DNA from: Macrotrachela quadricornifera
Lineage: Eukaryota; Rotifera; Eurotatoria; Philodinida; Philodinidae
Length of the DNA stretch: 64,000 bases
Assembly (NCBI GenBank): GCA_022393335.1
Contig: JAJEKB010000591.1
Coordinates: forward strand, 391,749 to 455,748
Direction: 5' to 3'
Under the pieces are notes generated by a model. That model did not search any database. It saw nothing but the letters and a program-made list of their open reading frames with translations, and was not told where the DNA came from. Positions 48,855-62,400 of this stretch are shown in pieces. The position numbers and the translations under genes were made by a program. How positions within the stretch are numbered: position 1 is the first letter of the stretch; each line of letters opens with the position of its first letter.

Positions 48855-48900
48855 TATTTTTTTATTTTGTAAATATTAATTATTAAAATAAATTAAGCGC

Positions 48901-50556
48901 CTAATATGAATTTATATTAAATTTAACATTTGAAAGAAGTCTTTGAGAAGGATCATTTAAAATATAATTTTCATCTAATTGAATATCATTTATTTTATAT
49001 GTTGTTGTTATTGGTTGATGTATAGGTGTATTTATAAATCTAGTAGTTGAACATGTTGATTTATATTGTTGATTATGATTTTGTTGTTGATGATATATTT
49101 TATTGACATTTGTAAGAATTTTAACTGGAAATGATTGATTTTGTTTATTAATTAATGTATGATAATGATTTTTTCCAAAAAAAATTCCATATAAATGTTT
49201 ACGAAATAATGGTCCTGTTAATGTATAAATATAAAAATGTGCCGCATAATATAATTGTTGTATAAGCATTAAAATAACTTTACGAAACCAATGAGTACAA
49301 GAACGTTCTCGACCTGTATAATTTAATAAATCATTTAATTCTGTTGGTAAACATAGAATAATAAATGCAAATGTTGTACCAATTAACATACAACATAATT
49401 GTATATCTTTATCACGTAATTTTGTTTTTCGTATTGTTTCATTTGTATAAAATGTATAATAATAAAATTTACCTTTTTTATCATAACGTATTGTTTTACG
49501 TGTTTCAAATATTTGTAATATAATTAATAATGAACATATAAACATAATAATAAATGGTATAATAACAAAAAAAAAACTTTCAATATATGTATCAAATATA
49601 TGAAAGAATTTTTTATAAAAATTATTTTTATTATTTATATTACAATCATATATACCATTAAAAAAAGTTTTTTCATAACCAAATAAAATATGTCCATTTG
49701 AAAAACATAATATTATTATTGTTATAATAATAAAAATTTTTGCTTTAGCTATATTACAATAAGATCTTGAACGTAATGGACAATAAATTAAAATAAATCG
49801 ATCACTAAATGAAAATTAAATATATTATTTATTAGAAAATGTCTGTAAACTTATTTCATATAGATATGTCAGATTAATATGTTGGTTTTTTTACTAATTA
49901 CTTTTTTTTTTTTAGACTCATGAAAACGTGTATATTTTTAAAATTAAAATGATTACTTTTCTTTTTTCTTTTATTTGATTATTTTAAAGAAAATACTTAT
50001 TGACATAGGAGTAAATGTCGATTTTACAAAACAAAAATTATAACGTTTTTAAGAAAAAAAAAATTAATTTTGATCATATTAATTATTCTTTTCAAATAAA
50101 TTTAAAATAAATTTTCTTATAAAACTTACATGGATGCTAATGTAAGAACAATATTTGAAAAATGATTTGAAAAATAAATAAGAAATATTATTATTTTACA
50201 TATACTTGTATGAATTATAATTAAATCTATACGAAAACTATATGGTGAATGTTCAATTATCATTGTTAATAAATGTATTGAATCGCTTATTGCTAATATT
50301 AAAAAATAAAAGCAACATGATTTACGTCCTATTCAATAAAAAAAGAAAAACAAATGCTTTGAAAATTCTTAGAAAATAATTTAAGAAAAAAATGAGAGAA
50401 CTTACGAAGAGGTTTTCTTGAAAAAACACAAATACTTAAGATAGTTGAAATAATTCCAATAAAAAAAATACATGTACCAAAATATCGTATAATATCATTT
50501 GTAAGATTACATTTTTGATAATCATTTAATAAAGAAAAATTCGTATAATTTTTCAT
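48901..50556 (-). CDS. Rhodopsin-like G protein-coupled receptor
   Basis: This is a seven-pass plasma membrane receptor of class A. Three exons (50556-50406, 50328-50130, 49804-48901) give an intact 417-aa frame. TM1 is IRYFGTCIFFIGIISTILSICVF after an N-terminal segment with N-glycosylation sites (NYTNFS, NLTND). TM2 contains LAISDSIHLL. A DRF motif (ASIDRFILIYCPLR) stands at the end of TM3, in place of DRY. TM4 through TM7 follow, with FLCLP-like CLPTELNDLLNY in TM6 and the TM7 end LIQQLYYAAHFYIYTLTGPLFR, where an NPxxY-like position is altered. The intracellular tail is His/Gln-rich. The pattern recalls invertebrate peptide receptors (FMRFamide-receptor-like), but the ligand cannot be told. 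The last codon, TAG, lies 46 nt before the SNARE start codon. Confidence 0.85.
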
Positions 50557-52508
50557 TATTTCATCAAATAAATAAACTTAATAAAAAAGAAAAATCTAAT
50601 AACAATTCTTTTTTTCTTTTCTAATATAAAGAATATTAGTTAAAGACAAGCAATAAAAATGAAATGTTTTAGTTCTTATTCTAACATTAATATAGAATGA
50701 ATCGAGCAAGAAGAAGAAAAAAGAAGAAAGCAAAAAAGGAAAAAAATATTTTTTTGTCATATATAAAAGCTGAAAGTGTGTTACATGGAGGATACGGAAA
50801 CATTTCCGATTCAAAAATGTTGCCCACTTCTTTTAGTTATATAAAATATCAATTGTTTTAAATTATTATTATGTTTTTTTTTAAATCTATTTAATTAATA
50901 ATTCGAAATAATATTTCATTTAAATAGATACAAACTAAATTCATCTATATACATTAACTTGTTGTATTGTAACTAAACATTTGAATATATAATTTCACTC
51001 TGAATACAAAATATATATATGTATGCATGCAGAAAAAAAAACACATTTTCTCTTTCAATTATATTTTTTGTTCTATATGTTTATGTGTAGAAAATATGAT
51101 TTACTATTTCATTTGTAACAAAAAAATTCTTTCCATATCATTTCCGGACTATATTATTCATAAAGAAAACAAAACAAACCTTTATAGAATTCATTTTTGA
51201 CCTACTTTAATATTATTAATTATACAGCTGTCTGCAAAAAAAAACTTGGAAACATTGTTCCATATATATCGTCTTCTATACAAGTGCTCTTCGAAGTGTT
51301 TTATATACTGATAGGTAGCTCGCGACGACTACTATACAACAGTATAAATTCATATTTTATTTATTTATTTCTACGAGTATCAAAACGGAAAGAAATCACA
51401 CTTCCATATATACAACGTGTAGTATATGTATTAAGGGGTTTAGCCCTCAAAAAACAACTTTTGTATTTACTTATAATGGTAAAAAACAAAGATGTTAAAA
51501 AAATTTTTTTTCCAAGGTTTTTTTGCAAATAACTGTAAATAATAACAATTGTTCTCATAATATTAATCTATAGATATATTTACTAAAAAAGTGTTTATTA
51601 ACATAGTCTATGTACACCTGTTGAGTTTTTATATTTATTAGACAAATCAATCTTTTATTATGGTAGTCTACAGATACCCGATTAAATAAATAATTATAGA
51701 AGAAAACTTTGATATTTAGAAAAATATGGTACATTTTGATATAAAGTCTCGTTAACGTAGAAATATTATTGTCTTGCAAGTATTTTTATGTCAGGTTTCT
51801 CTCTTAAAGTATTACTTGGCAGAAATTTCAATTAATTTGATTCTTGAAAAGCTAATATTAAAGTAAGAATTAAATTTACTTTTATATGTTATTCAGAAAA
51901 TATTCTTAAAAAAAAGTTATTATTATTATTATTATTTTTCTAAATATGAAAATTGATTTTATCTATATTTTTACTTATTAAAGTTCTAGTAGAAAAATTA
52001 TTGAAACAATTTTAATTGAAATAATATAAATTGGATCATGCCATTTAAATTTTAAACACATACAATAAAAGCATGTTTATTATGAAAAGAAATGTCCAAC
52101 AGTGTGTAGTACACAGAATAACAGATAATTGATTTCAAAAAGTTACGTTATCACAGAGTGTGATTCCGTCGAGACGGAAGTTGAAATCTCTCGATAGAGA
52201 ATTCAGACGTTAATTAAAAACATAGTTTTTAATTAATTGAAGACATAGCAGTTTTGCTCTACCCGTTTTTTAGTGTCATCTATTGAAAATAAAAAAAGAT
52301 TGTTTTTCCTGTTCTGTTTTAATTCATTCTCATACATCAAACACTAGAAAAATCATTGTTGTTTCTATTTATTTGCTTAGTCATGCTCAATACACATGGA
52401 GAGTATTGTGTATGAATGCATTTTCATTCTTACGTTGCAATAAAATCATTCCTACAAATACTCATACTCATTGGTAATATTCATTTTTGGAATTTTCAAG
52501 AAATAAGA
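50557..52508. other. Intergenic between GPCR and dioxygenase
   Basis: This 1.95-kb stretch between divergent genes should hold both promoters. Frames at 51197-51779 on both strands are composition artefacts. A cluster of three hairpins stands at 52164-52236. An acceptor-like aattttcaag ends at 52500, 8 nt before the dioxygenase ATG. Confidence 0.5.
52164..52236. repeat. Three consecutive hairpins
   Basis: Three perfect stems follow one another. TTCCGTC/GACGGAA has a 2-nt centre (52164-52179). TCTCT/AGAGA has a 4-nt loop (52187-52200). TTAATTAAAAAC/GTTTTTAATTAA has the 3-nt loop ATA (52210-52236). They are about 270 nt upstream of the dioxygenase start. Confidence 0.75.
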
Positions 52509-53393
52509 ATGTCAAAAACTGAATTTCCTGTTATTTATTTAACACATGGAGCGTAAGTTAAATTTTTTTTTTCAATGATTTTTAAAATTTTTGTTTTTAT
52601 TTGATTATATATATATAGTGGTCCAATGATGTTTCTTGATACACCACCAATGCCTGTTTTTGGCGGAATTGATAAAAATAGTCCAGCAGCTCAATGGTTT
52701 CGTCAATTATCTCAACAATTATCTTTACCATCATTACCAAAAGCAATTCTTATTATATCAGCACATTGGGAAACATCAAATACTGTACATATTAGTGCAC
52801 AAGAAAAACATACTCAACTTCTTTATGATTATTCTGGTTTTCCACGTGAAGCTTATGAAATTCAATATAATCCATCAGGTGATATAAATTTAGCAAAACG
52901 TGTTAAAACATTACTTGAACAAGCTGGTATATCAGCTACTCTTGATGATAAAAGAAATTTTGATCATGGAGTTTTTGTACCACTTAAACTTATTTATCCT
53001 GATGCAAATATTCCAGTTGTTGCTATGTCTATACTTCGAAATTTATCTCCAACTCAACATTTAGCAATTGGAAAAGCACTTGCACCATTAAGAAAAGAAC
53101 AAATATTAATTATTGGTTCAGGTTCATCTGTACATGGTTTTGATGCAACAGAAAAACAAGCAAATGTATTTATGAATGAATTAATTAAAACTCTTACACA
53201 ATACAATGAACATGACCGTGAAAATATTTTAACTAATTGGGATAAACTATTACCTTATGCACGAATAAATCATCCACGTGAAGAACATTTAATACCTTTA
53301 CATGTTATTAGTGGTGCAGCAGGTTCAGATATTGGACAAGTATTAAATCCAAATGTAACAAGTTCACAAGCTTCATTTATATTTGGTGTTTAA
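52509..53393 (+). CDS. LigB/DODA-type class III extradiol dioxygenase
   Basis: Enzymes of this family open catechol rings next to the hydroxyls, for example 4,5-DOPA dioxygenase in plants and YgiD in bacteria, using a metal held by His residues. Two exons (52509-52552 and 52619-53393) give an intact 272-aa protein, the usual length. The active-site motifs are in place: YLTHGAGP near the N-terminus, ISAHWET (about residue 60), NFDHGVFVPL (about 130), and GSGSSVHG (about 185), with a C-terminal HPREEHLIPLHV. Such genes are frequent in bacteria, fungi and plants and scarce in animals, so acquisition by transfer is likely. The host has added one intron near the 5' end, and codons are AT-rich like the neighbours. 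The substrate cannot be told from sequence. Confidence 0.9.
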
Positions 53394-55511
53394 AATTTCT
53401 CAATATTTTTCTTTTATATAAACAATAAAAAAAAAAGAAATTTTATAATAGAATTAGATTCCGAAAGAGCAATATATGTGATGATCGAGAAAGAAAAGAA
53501 AATTCAATCTTCTTTGTTCTCTTCTCTTTCTTTTTCCTTAGTTGTCTAATTCGATTTTGTTCAGAGAACTCTTTTCTCTTAATAACTATAGCATGATGAT
53601 GTTAGATGGGACGAACCAACGAATAGGCGCGAAAATAGAATGAAAATCAAGAGAAAAGAAGGCTCAGACATTACTCTAGGCACACATACAAACGACAAAA
53701 TAACCTTGTGTGCCATCTGAAACACACGCAAACGACGACAAGAACGATAGAACGCAACACATTGCTACCAATCAGTACTAAAAAAAAAACTTATTATATC
53801 GACAAGACAGATACAACAACATTCGTCTTTTTTTTTTTATTATTGTTATTAGCATCAATGTGGAAAAAACTTAGAGATGTTTTATGTCATAAAAGTAAGC
53901 AGATGATTTACATTTTAGGATATTGTTAAGACGACCTTTGTTTTATTCTATATATAACATTATAGTTCAATAAGATATAGACAAGGTAATTAAATAGATT
54001 GAAGAGAAAGGGCATATGACAAGTTTGTTTATACAATATGTGAGAAAAAGCTTTTCATGCCATCAAACACCAGCGACATAAACAATCGTCGTTTTTACAA
54101 TTGTTTTGTAATCATACAAACAATAAAAACTAATGAGTGATGTATGTAAGCTGTCTATTGTCCATGGACATAAAATCACGCAATCATTTTCGTCAATATA
54201 GACGAGGTCAATGAGATGAGTTAAGCAGAACAGACAGTTTTATTATTTGAACAAGAGAAATATTAGCAGCCGCTAACACGATCTTGTCTATATTGTTGAT
54301 CGAGCATGAGAAAATGAATAACGCATTTGATGAAATCGTCTGTGAATGGAATCTTATGATGTAATGTAAGAGAGAAAAAGAAAAGAAGAAAAGAAAAGAC
54401 TAAATATGAAAATGCCTTGAATACTATCCATTGGTATGAAACATTCTTTTTACTATCTCTTGTTTAGGCAAATAATCATTAAAAGAAGGGAGAAAAAAAA
54501 TAAAAAAAAAGAGATTGACATCGATTATCTTTCTATAAAGACATGTTATTTTTCTCCTACATCAAATCAACATTGAAATAGTTTGTTGATCAATAACATT
54601 TAGTCAAGATTTTTTTTTTCTTCTATTTATAAAAAAAAAAAATAATCGAACGGATGTTAAACGTTTCAATTGAAAACGATTAATTGACTTTTAAATTAAA
54701 CAATCTATATGGTTTATATATTTGTATATATTTGTGCGAGTTTTTTAATATAATAGGTGTTGTCAAGAAAAAGTAAGAGCACTAGATAAATATAGCCACG
54801 TTTTCTCATTTTTTTTTTCTTCATTTTTTTTTATTTGATGAAGTACTTAAAAACGGTAAAGCAAGAATGGTAGTTTGTCATCTTCCAATTTCACCTGCAT
54901 GCATCATCTTTTCTTATTTTTTCTTTATCTAAAATTAGAGTAATCTCATTCAATTAGTCACTTACATCTTGCTTTTCTTTTCTTGTCTCTTCTTCTTTTT
55001 TTTTTTACAAATACTTTTAGACAATAATTTGTCAAAAGATTCTCTAATAAAGTATTCGTCCTATTATCAATCAATTAATTTATATTAATATCACACATCA
55101 CAAGGATTCTATTAAGAGTCTTTCATTGTTCTTTTGACCAAAGTTCAGTCATAAAAGCATCGATATATAGCTAAATGTAACACCTTTGCTCTCTTTCTTT
55201 CTGATTGTGTACGATACTCGATCTATTTAGGTGGTATAGTACACTCGCTTATATAAAGAGCGAAAAAGAGAATATAATATCTCAATACAACGACGAGCCG
55301 ATAAACTTTCATCAAACAGTATATCTCTCTGTCTCGATTTTTTTTTTCTTTCATTCTCTTCTCATTATTTCCATTCTCTTGTTATATGTTATAAGTGTGG
55401 AAACGATTTCTATTCGCTTTGCTTTTCTCTTCAACGCTTAACATATTACTATTCATCTCGGATCATCATTCTTCTTTTTTTCTTTTTTTGTTTGTGATTA
55501 TTCTTTGAAAA
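53394..55511. other. Intergenic, no gene recognised
   Basis: This 2.1-kb stretch has alternating T- and GA-rich tracts and several initiator-ATG frames that lack any domain (53708-53929, 55205-55441). It presumably holds the promoter of the SH3-domain gene. The part just before 55512 is a pyrimidine-rich tract (ctttttttctttttttg). Confidence 0.45.
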
Positions 55512-58105
55512 ATGCTTATGAAATTACTTGTAAGTGTATTTGAACGAGCAAAATCAAAAATAACATCAACACGTTCTATTGGTCGAATTTCATCAGGTTT
55601 GTTAAAAAACAAAAAAAAAAGACCTTGTTTTTCATTTTAAATAATCTATTCAATAAAATCATTGAAAATAACAAAAATTTTCTTATATTATTTTATTCCT
55701 TAGACTCAGACAATGAAATCGATTTAAATAATTCGAAAGAAATATCTTCTTCTGGTCCATGTATAATTCATCAACAACCTCGTTTATCTTTATCAAAATG
55801 GTTATGTACAACTCCAGCATCTGTTGATAAATCAGTAAGATGAAAATAATTTTTTTTTCACACCTGACGTCACACATGATACCTTATATTCATTATTAAT
55901 ACGAAAGAATTTCATTTGAATAACCTTCATCAATACGAAATACATCCAGCTGTTTGTATCTTAAGGCTACCAAATATAGTCTTGTTTAATTGAGCTGTAA
56001 TCAATTTTTTTTTTTACAATATTCCGTTTGTCACGCATCTGCATGCCTTGCCAATTACATATACAAACGGGTATTGCCCTGCGGCTTTTACCTTCCATAT
56101 ATATTTTTTTCTTTTTCCTCTTTGACTTTTTTTTTTATGTTATTACATATATATATATACTAATGAAATATAATCATTTAGTAAGCGATTTTATAATGAT
56201 AAGAGAAATCAAATGATATCTAAAGTACTTATTCATTTATATTTGTGATGTCTACTAGTCATTATTATAAAATAGTTGCTTATATTGATAAGAACAATTG
56301 TTTAATCGATATATCAGATATATATATATGTATATAATGAGAAAAGAAGGAAAATTTGAATATAGATTAAATATGATGTTAATAAAAGAAATTTCTACAT
56401 GAAAATAATGTCAAAACAAAGATATGTTGTCAAAAAAAAATGACAATTGAATGACACTGATTATCAATTACTGTCAACTAACTAAAGAAAAAAACTACAT
56501 CAATGACATATTTTTGATGAATGCTTAAGATAATCAAATATATTATTTTTTTTATTCTCTATTCATTTATCATCAGTTATCAAAAAAAACCGAACAAAAA
56601 CAAATAACAATAAGACATTTATTTTATTTAAATCTATATATAGATTTATTCATCAAAATCAAATAAAGTACGTCGAAGTAGTTCATGGCGTTCATTAAAA
56701 GAACGTGGAAATAATTATATTGGACATTTTACATCACGTACATTATCTGTTGATGAACTTGATAGAAATGATAAACAATATCAAAAAACAAATTCTTCAA
56801 ATAAACAACAATCTAATCGATGTAATTACAAAATTTTATATAAAAAAAAAAATTATGTTTTGTTTTATTTAGGTTCAAATCAACGTCAAAAAATATTAGA
56901 TCGGAATATAAATCATTCATCAAATTGTGATACATCAAAAAGTCTTTCAATAAATCATAAAAATTTTGATCGTTTATCATCAACATCAATTAATAATTCA
57001 AATAAAAATAAAAAACAAAATTTTTTAACAAAACGAAATGATCAACAAGTATTTTTAAGAAATAATACAAATAGTGGAGGTGGTGATTCAGGATATTCAG
57101 AAGAAAGTTTTATAACAACAACAATATCTTCTTATACACGTCCATTACATACATCATGTCCTCATTGTCATTGTGAACAACGTTCATCATTTAATAATTA
57201 TAAAAAATCTATTGAAATATCTTCAAATGATTCAACAGCGTCAGATACAACAATTGATAAACAAACAAATTCATCCGATTTTTATTATGATCTTTTTAAA
57301 CAAAAACAATCTTTATCAGCTAGTCGATCTTATCCACATATTAAACCATTACCAAAAACAATAAATCAATGTTCAATACAACATCAAAAACGAGCAAAAA
57401 CACTTGCAGCAAAACGACGAAGACATTTATCTTGTGATAGTTCACTTTGGACAAAAACACAACAAAAACCTGTTCATCTCGTAAGTTGAATGCTCATACA
57501 TCTAAACAAAACTATTGAATAATGTATATATATATATATATATTATCTTTTAATTGTAGACATCATCTCCAATTATATCCGATGAAAATCATGCTCCTCT
57601 TCAAAGACATTTTACAACAATTGGTATGATACATTATGATCCATTATCAACATATTCAAAAACATTTTCACCTTTACCAAAAACTAATCATGTTTTTGGT
57701 GAACTTAATTTAGCTGCAATAGAACTTGATTCACTTCGTACATTAGATTATCATCGTGGATCATTATCATCATCATCATATTCATCATCTTTAACATCAT
57801 CATCATCATCATCTTCAATAAATACAAATAAAAAATTAAAAAAATCTTATTCACATCGTAAAAATACATATCTTGTTTGGCATGAATATAAAAATTCATC
57901 ATTATTATCAGCAACAAATGGTACAAATATATTTTCTGTTATACGTGGTGATCAAGTACGTTTATTAAAACGTATTGGAAAATCAACATTACTTGTACAA
58001 AAAGAAGATGATGGATCAATTGGATTTTTACCACAATCATGTTTAGCACATGATCAAATTAATTCATTTTTATCTGTTAAAGGATTAAAAGAAACTGTTT
58101 TATAA
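55512..58105 (+). CDS. SH3-domain protein with long Ser/Asn-rich disordered N-terminus
   Basis: Five exons (55512-55596, 55704-55834, 56644-56821, 56873-57480, 57560-58105) join in phase to 515 aa. The first 380 residues are low in hydrophobic core, rich in Ser, Asn and Lys, with short ordered motifs such as SLSKWLCTTPASVDKS, GGGDSGYSEESF and HTSCPHCHCEQ. A Ser run (57760-57815) comes before the folded C-terminus. There, SVIRGDQVRLLKRIGKSTLLVQKEDDGSIGFLPQSC has the pattern of an SH3 domain, with the usual ALYDY start weak. SH3 domains bind proline-rich peptides, so an adaptor or scaffold role is likely. I do not recognise the family. Intron 2 is 809 nt and empty. Confidence 0.75.
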
Positions 58106-59449
58106 TAAAATATAATCATCTTTTCTGTTCTTTTTCTCCTCACATATTTGACCTTATGTATCATTTAGTTGTTTATTCATATAATATATCAACATCAAAT
58201 GTATAAATTCTTATAGAATCATTGAGATTAAAAAATAATCTAATATGACATTTAATCACTATGATTGATATATTCAAATTAGTCTTATTCGATTTATTAT
58301 ATAATAATCATTTGATATAAACAATCAATATGATTGATGTTTCTGTTATTCTTCAAAGTCATTTTTAATATAAAAACAGAATATTATTTTACAAAATAAT
58401 AAACATTTCTTTATTTTGTTTTTTTTTTGTATTGGAGGATTTAGTCATTCATATTATAGTTGTCGTCTATTTTTTAATGTAATTTAATACAACTATAGAT
58501 TTTTGTTTTTTTCAACAGTCACAAATATATTTATATATAACAAAAAAAAACGAACGATTTATAATAATTATTTAGATTAAATTTAATATCTCATGAAAAA
58601 TATTATTTGAATGTTAGGATAAATAATATGTTCAAATTTCTACAATTATATTTATTGACACTAGGGTAAAAAGACACAGGAAATACGTGACAATTTCATT
58701 AACTAATAACAACGTGCATAATAGATAGAACGAACAGTATGGTATGTCTATATTTAATGAGATTAATTAATCATTGAAAAACTTACTCAATGAACTTTGT
58801 TTAATAACAATTTTACATATAAGAATTATGTACTTTCAACCCAAAATAAAGATTTAAAAATATTCTCTTATAAATAATATTTTAGTATTTTATGGAATTA
58901 AACTAAAATCAAAATGAAAATCTCTCATTAATATAACAATAAAAATAAAGTTTTCTTTCGAATATTATCAAACATATAATGAAAAACTCATTGACTTTAT
59001 TTTAAATCTAATCTTCATAAAAGATTTTGATCATTTAAGCAGACAAATTCTTTCATAAAAAAAAGCCGATTATTAATCTCTTTTCAATCAAATAAGTAAA
59101 TTCTTCGAAGATTAATATACTTGTGTTTTATTATCTTTGTTTTTCTGTCACATCTTTGTCTAATATATACATATATATATACACACACATATACATATGT
59201 AGGTTTACACAAGTATTTGAGAATCTGTTGTCTTATAAGATAAACTAAAATAAATCATCTGATAATATCTGATAGACATACACATACACAATACGACAAT
59301 TAGTTTAACAGAATAAATGAAACTGAAAAAAAAAATTAATAAGGAAAAAAAAAGGAAAAAATATATATTTAACATCGTCATCAATATGACATATATAACA
59401 CGTATAGAAGAAAAAAAAAAGACATGTATAAATTCACACATAAGAAAAG
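58106..59449. other. Convergent intergenic region SH3 gene / COP1
   Basis: Both neighbours end here. The sequence is very AT-rich with TA and CA microsatellites near 59166-59200. No exon is supported. Confidence 0.5.
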
Positions 59450-62400
59450 TCAGACTAATTCCAAGACTTTAACAACACCTTGACTATTTGCTGCTAATAA
59501 AATATTTTCATGCTAAAAATAAAGAAAATTAATTAAAATTATATATCTAAAATAGATATTTTTTCACATACATTACTCCAACACATTGCACTAACAAATT
59601 CTGTTCCTGTTTCTTCTTTTTTAATTCGATCTGTATTCGTTAAAGTTGTTGTTGTTGTTGGTTTAATTATTCCAGTATTTTGTTCATCAAATTTATAACT
59701 AAGTAATGGTCGAGATATTTCACGTTGATATAAATGTACGGAATTTGTTTCACTACCACAAACAATATAACCATTTGAAACAGCTAAACCAACAAAATTT
59801 TTTTCATTAACATGTCCACGATATGTTCTTAAACATTGTCCTTCAGTAACACGCCATAAACGAAGTTGACTATCTGTTGATGCGGATACAATTTCATTAT
59901 TTGATAAAAATCTTGCATAAGATACAGCTTTTTTATGTCCTTTTAATAAATGACATGGTTCACGTATATTACGTAAATCAAAATAATATAAATTATGATC
60001 AGCTGTACCAAATACAATATTATATTGTGAATCAGGTTTAAATTTAACACAACAAACATTTGATTTCGCATCAATTGTTGTTACAGAATAATCATTATTC
60101 ATTGACCAAATTTTAACTATAGTTATTAAATTTATTATAAAAAAAAAAAGAAAATCTTTTTTTTTATTACCTCGACAATCATCTGAACATGATGCAAGTA
60201 ATTTTGGATCTGATGAACAAAAATCTACACTCCATGAACGTTTTTCATGTTCCTGGAATGAATCATTATTTTTACCAGAAAAAAAATTTATTTGTTTTTT
60301 ATTACTTGAAATGTTCGAACTTTTTGTGCTGTTGCCATATCCCATATAGATACAAATCCATCATAATCACTTGATGCTAAATAATTTCTTAAATATGGAT
60401 TCCAACTAATACAACTTAATTTTGCTGTACATGAAACTTCTTTTATTGGATAATGTAAATCAGCTGTATTATCTAATATTGATTGATATTCATATAATTT
60501 TATTTTTTTTGAAACACCAGCAACAGCAAAATGTTCATAATCTCGATCAAATTCAATACTAAATTAAAGAAATGTTTCATAATTTTTAAAAAAAATGTTG
60601 TTTTTGCGTTGTTTTTAAATAATACCTTGATACAATACTAGCTTGAGCAACATTTTCTCCAACAAAATTAACAGTTGATATTGCTTTACAACGTGAATAT
60701 TTTGTAACAGCAGCTAAACTATCTCGAAATGCATTTAATCCACTATCACCATTACACGATCCATCTAAAAAATTTTTATTTTAAATATTAAAATGATAAA
60801 TAAATTCTGCACGAAATCATATATTGATATTAAAAAAAACTCATATATACGTGTAAACATCCAAACTGAGATTACGACCAATTTTGAATCGGAGAAAAAA
60901 GTGACATTAAAAATTGAATTCTTTTCAATGAATTCTGTTGAAACGACGGTATCTCACTTAATTTAATCATTGGAATTTCGTTCCGTACAGTCACAAACAG
61001 TTTTATATTACAATAAACTTCAAATCTTTGTTAATGGTTTTTACATCTCAAATCGTGTTGATTCATTAAAATTCATTGAAAAGAATTTGAATTGAACATT
61101 GATATAGAGACTGATACGAGTATTAACGAAAACTTTTTTCTCGATCCGATATTAAATGTAATCTTAAGGTAAGATTAAAATGTAGAGCAAGAGAATAACC
61201 TTTTACATCCTGTTGGATCATGTTTGACCAATTCATACAAAGTTTTGCAGAAAATATAAGACGCACCGTATTTAAAAACAAAACAGTTTTTCACTCACAC
61301 GCAGTAGTGAGTTTGAAATTGCCTTGTGTCATCTACATCGACAAAAATAACTTTTTATATTCGTAGATTTTTAGATTTGAGTCTAATAAAAAAGGATAAA
61401 AGGCACATTTGTCTAATTAACACCGTCGTAAACAAGAATAGAAGTAGGGCTTTTAAAGTTATTTCATCTTCTTCTCTATCTCAATGGTCATTGTAGCTAC
61501 TAAATTCCTCTGCAGAAAAGGTAGTCCGCCTGATCGATCTACCCATACTATTAATATATTAGGGGGACGAATACTCTATTTGTATAGTAATTTTATCAGT
61601 GACTCTTCTGGAATCGCTTCAGGGTGTAAAGAGTTAATCAACAAAAGTTTCAATATATAAATTTCTATTTATTATTAATATATATATCGATGATAGAAAT
61701 TATTAATCACAATATATTCCAGTAAGTATGAAAGAAAGTTAAAGGACAATGATTATACTAGATTCGCGATGAACTTCGGTCTCATGAATATGTCAATCTT
61801 TTTCCTATATAATTATTCTGGATCCTATAAGATGAAGAAGACTATATTTATTAAATAAAGTCTACAATTTTGTGCATACTTTCAAGCATTAATTTTTGAT
61901 TTAAACAAAAAGTATACTTCAATTAAACGAAAAATAAAATATAAATTTACCATTTTCAACAGTTAATCTTAATGAATTTCGTGTTGAAAAATAAATATTT
62001 GTTAAATCATCCATAAAACGCATCATAACCTTAGTTCGATTTTCAATATCATCATTTGATATTAATCCACTTTGATTTGTTTTTTCTGGTACCTTAAAAA
62101 GAATTCTTTTTCTTTTCTATTAAAAAATAAGATCAATAAATAAAAACATACAACAGCACCACTTAGTGCAATTCCTGATCCAATACATTGAGTTTTTGTT
62201 AAATTTGTTGAATTTATTGTTGTTGTTGCTGATAAAATTCCTGAAGAAGATGTTAAATTATCTTCTTGTTTATTTATTTTCATATCAGGTGTTGCACGAA
62301 GATCCTATATAAAATTAGAAAATAAAAAAAATCTTTTATTTTATTTTAATTTAAATTAACTTGTCCTCGAGATTGTATCCAAGTTGGTACAGTATCATTA

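Noticed and set aside
51197..51779. Frames on both strands between GPCR and dioxygenase
   Set aside because: They overlap each other, lack domains and have the composition of intergenic DNA.
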